This document shows positions 5,729 to 6,712 of a DNA stretch of 6,712 nucleotides, in pieces. The position numbers were made by a program, and so were the translations under genes. Within the stretch, counting starts at the first letter, position 1. Every line of letters starts with the position of its first letter. The notes under the pieces were generated by a model, which ran no database searches, was not told where the DNA came from, and was given only the letters and a program-made list of their open reading frames with translations. Source of the stretch: Oligoflexales bacterium (GTDB taxonomy: Bacteria; Bdellovibrionota; Oligoflexia; Oligoflexales; Oligoflexaceae); assembly GCA_015232735.1 (NCBI GenBank), contig JADFZC010000140.1:1-6712 (forward strand), given 5' to 3'.

Positions 5729-6534
5729 TATGCGCCATCAGCGGTAACAACGGTTTTGACAGTTTTGAAAAGAAGCTTTATATCGAGCCACAGCGACCAG
5801 TTTTCGATGTAATATATATCCATTCTGACCCAATCCTCGAAACCTATCCTGCTTCGGCCGCTCGTTTGCCATATGCATGTGATTCCCGGCTGGATTGCTA
5901 GCCTTTTTGTCTGCCATCCCTTATATTTTTTGACTTCATCAGGTATGGGAGGTCTGGGACCGACAAGGCTCATGTCATTTTTAAGCACGTTGAAAAGCTG
6001 CGGAAGCTCGTCGATGCTGTACTTCCTTATGAATCTGCCGATCTTTGTCACCCGGGGGTCATGCTTCATCTTGAAAACAGGGCCCGTCGCCTCATTTACA
6101 TTCTTTAGACTCTCCTTGATTTTGTCGGCATTCACCACCATCGATCTGAATTTATAGAAATTAAAAACTCTTCCTCCCTTGCCAACCCTTTTCTGGGAAT
6201 AAAAAACCGGCCCTTTGCTGGTAAGCTTGATGATTACCGCGATCACCAGAAACAGAGGAGAAAGCATAAGGAGGCCTGCCAGTGAAAATACTATATCAAA
6301 AATACGCTTTACAAGAAGCGCCGAGGGTGACAGCTCTACAACATGGAAATTGTGAGACTCCATTGTAATAGGTTGATTTTCCTCACTTGATCTTACAAAA
6401 CGTCTTCTTTCCGCCATAAGGCGCGGAGCTGATTTCGCACTGACATCGGCATAGGCCGAAGATCCGAGCGTTGAATAATAGACTCCTCTTCCCAGCAATT
6501 TTTCCCTGTCGTTGTTAAGAATTACTCTACTCAT
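5725..6534 (-). CDS. Polyprenyl-phosphate sugar-1-phosphate transferase (bacterial sugar transferase family)
   Basis: This enzyme of the monotopic phosphoglycosyl transferase family (Bac_transf) moves a sugar-1-phosphate from a nucleotide sugar to undecaprenyl phosphate on the cytoplasmic face of the inner membrane, the first step of exopolysaccharide, O-antigen or capsule assembly. In the 269-aa product, residues 76-104 (KRIFDIV to IIKL) are the re-entrant membrane helix with the Ser92-Pro93 break. GPVFYSQKRVG and YKFRSM (127-132) follow, then the catalytic Asp175-Glu176 dyad in SIDELPQL, VGPRP at 191-195 and the typical end WLDIKLLFKTV...GAY. The first 75 residues are hydrophilic and lack the four helices of long WbaP-type enzymes, so this is a short form with an extra soluble N-terminus of unknown role. 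The sugar cannot be told from sequence. AGGAG lies 9 nt before the ATG at 6534. The gene converges on cydB with overlapping stops, and is probably the end of a polysaccharide operon coming from the right. Confidence 0.93.
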   Translation of the reverse strand: MSRVILNNDREKLLGRGVYYSTLGSSAYADVSAKSAPRLMAERRRFVRSSEENQPITMESHNFHVVELSPSALLVKRIFDIVFSLAGLLMLSPLFLVIAVIIKLTSKGPVFYSQKRVGKGGRVFNFYKFRSMVVNADKIKESLKNVNEATGPVFKMKHDPRVTKIGRFIRKYSIDELPQLFNVLKNDMSLVGPRPPIPDEVKKYKGWQTKRLAIQPGITCIWQTSGRSRIGFEDWVRMDIYYIENWSLWLDIKLLFKTVKTVVTADGAY

Positions 6535-6543
6535 TGATTTAAT

Positions 6544-6548
6544 CTCCT
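6544..6548 (-). promoter_or_regulatory. Sugar transferase ribosome binding site
   Basis: AGGAG on the minus strand, 9 nt before the ATG at 6534, within a very AT-rich leader (about 6535-6590). Confidence 0.75.
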
Positions 6549-6577
6549 AATATTTTTAAATTTAATTTCCTTATTTT

Positions 6578-6712
6578 TTATTTTTTTAAGTCAGATAAAG
6601 CTTCGCCCTGATTCTTTGAGAGATCGTCCCGCCTTGAAAATCTGTTTCTTCGAGATTCGGATTTCTTGTTTTTAATGAGAACCTCGGTCTGCTCTTGTCT
6701 TTGTAGCTGCAA
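6578..6712 (-). other. Possible 3' end of a minus-strand gene, frame ambiguous
   Basis: Two minus-strand frames are open from the window edge. One ends at TAA 6578-6580 and encodes 44 mostly charged residues (ending LSDLKK). The other ends at TAA 6586-6588 and encodes 41 residues ending ISQRIRAKLYLT, which looks like an alternating beta-strand end. Either could be the tail of a gene about 45-50 bp upstream of the sugar transferase. The third frame stops early. Neither tail is recognised, and both could be chance because the stretch is short. The AT-rich 6535-6590 may hold promoter elements but none is convincing. Confidence 0.35.

Overview
The window reads as a stretch of a bacterial chromosome of moderate GC content, probably Gram-negative. 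A lineage rich in 7TMR-DISM receptors and class III cyclases (for example Spirochaetota or Desulfobacterota) would fit, but nothing here fixes the taxon. Four genes are clear and complete or nearly so. A fifth may run off the right edge.

Left part (1-3011, + strand): two tandem paralogous signalling genes overlap by ATGA. The first is cut by the window edge and shows the end of a class III nucleotide cyclase domain followed by a PilZ-like domain. The second is complete at 762 aa: an N-terminal membrane anchor, a 7TMR-DISM extracytoplasmic domain, a seven-helix membrane domain, a class III cyclase domain and a C-terminal PilZ-like domain. The downstream copy keeps the catalytic Asp, Asn and Arg residues. 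The upstream copy has lost both transition-state residues (Asn to Arg, Arg to Leu), so the pair may be an active/inactive partnership that links cyclic-nucleotide synthesis to c-di-GMP or another PilZ ligand.

Middle (3012-5728, + strand): cydA and cydB encode a cytochrome bd quinol oxidase of the short Q-loop type. The 291-bp gap before cydA is unusually structured. It holds a 9+9 bp operator-like palindrome, then a 121-bp MITE-like element with perfect 22-bp terminal inverted repeats and a 6-bp target duplication, inserted just before the cydA ribosome binding site. The 80-bp gap between cydA and cydB, together with the end of cydA, holds three hairpins. One is a perfect 10-bp terminator-like stem that contains the cydA stop codon. 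The other two have the same apical 10 nt but different, compensated stems.

Right part (5725-6712, - strand): a polyprenyl-phosphate sugar-1-phosphate transferase gene converges on cydB, and the stop codons overlap by 4 bp. It would start the assembly of an exopolysaccharide, O-antigen or capsule unit on the inner membrane. Upstream of it, at the right edge, two minus-strand frames are open, and one may be the end of another surface-polysaccharide gene.

No rRNA, tRNA, CRISPR array or transposase gene is visible.
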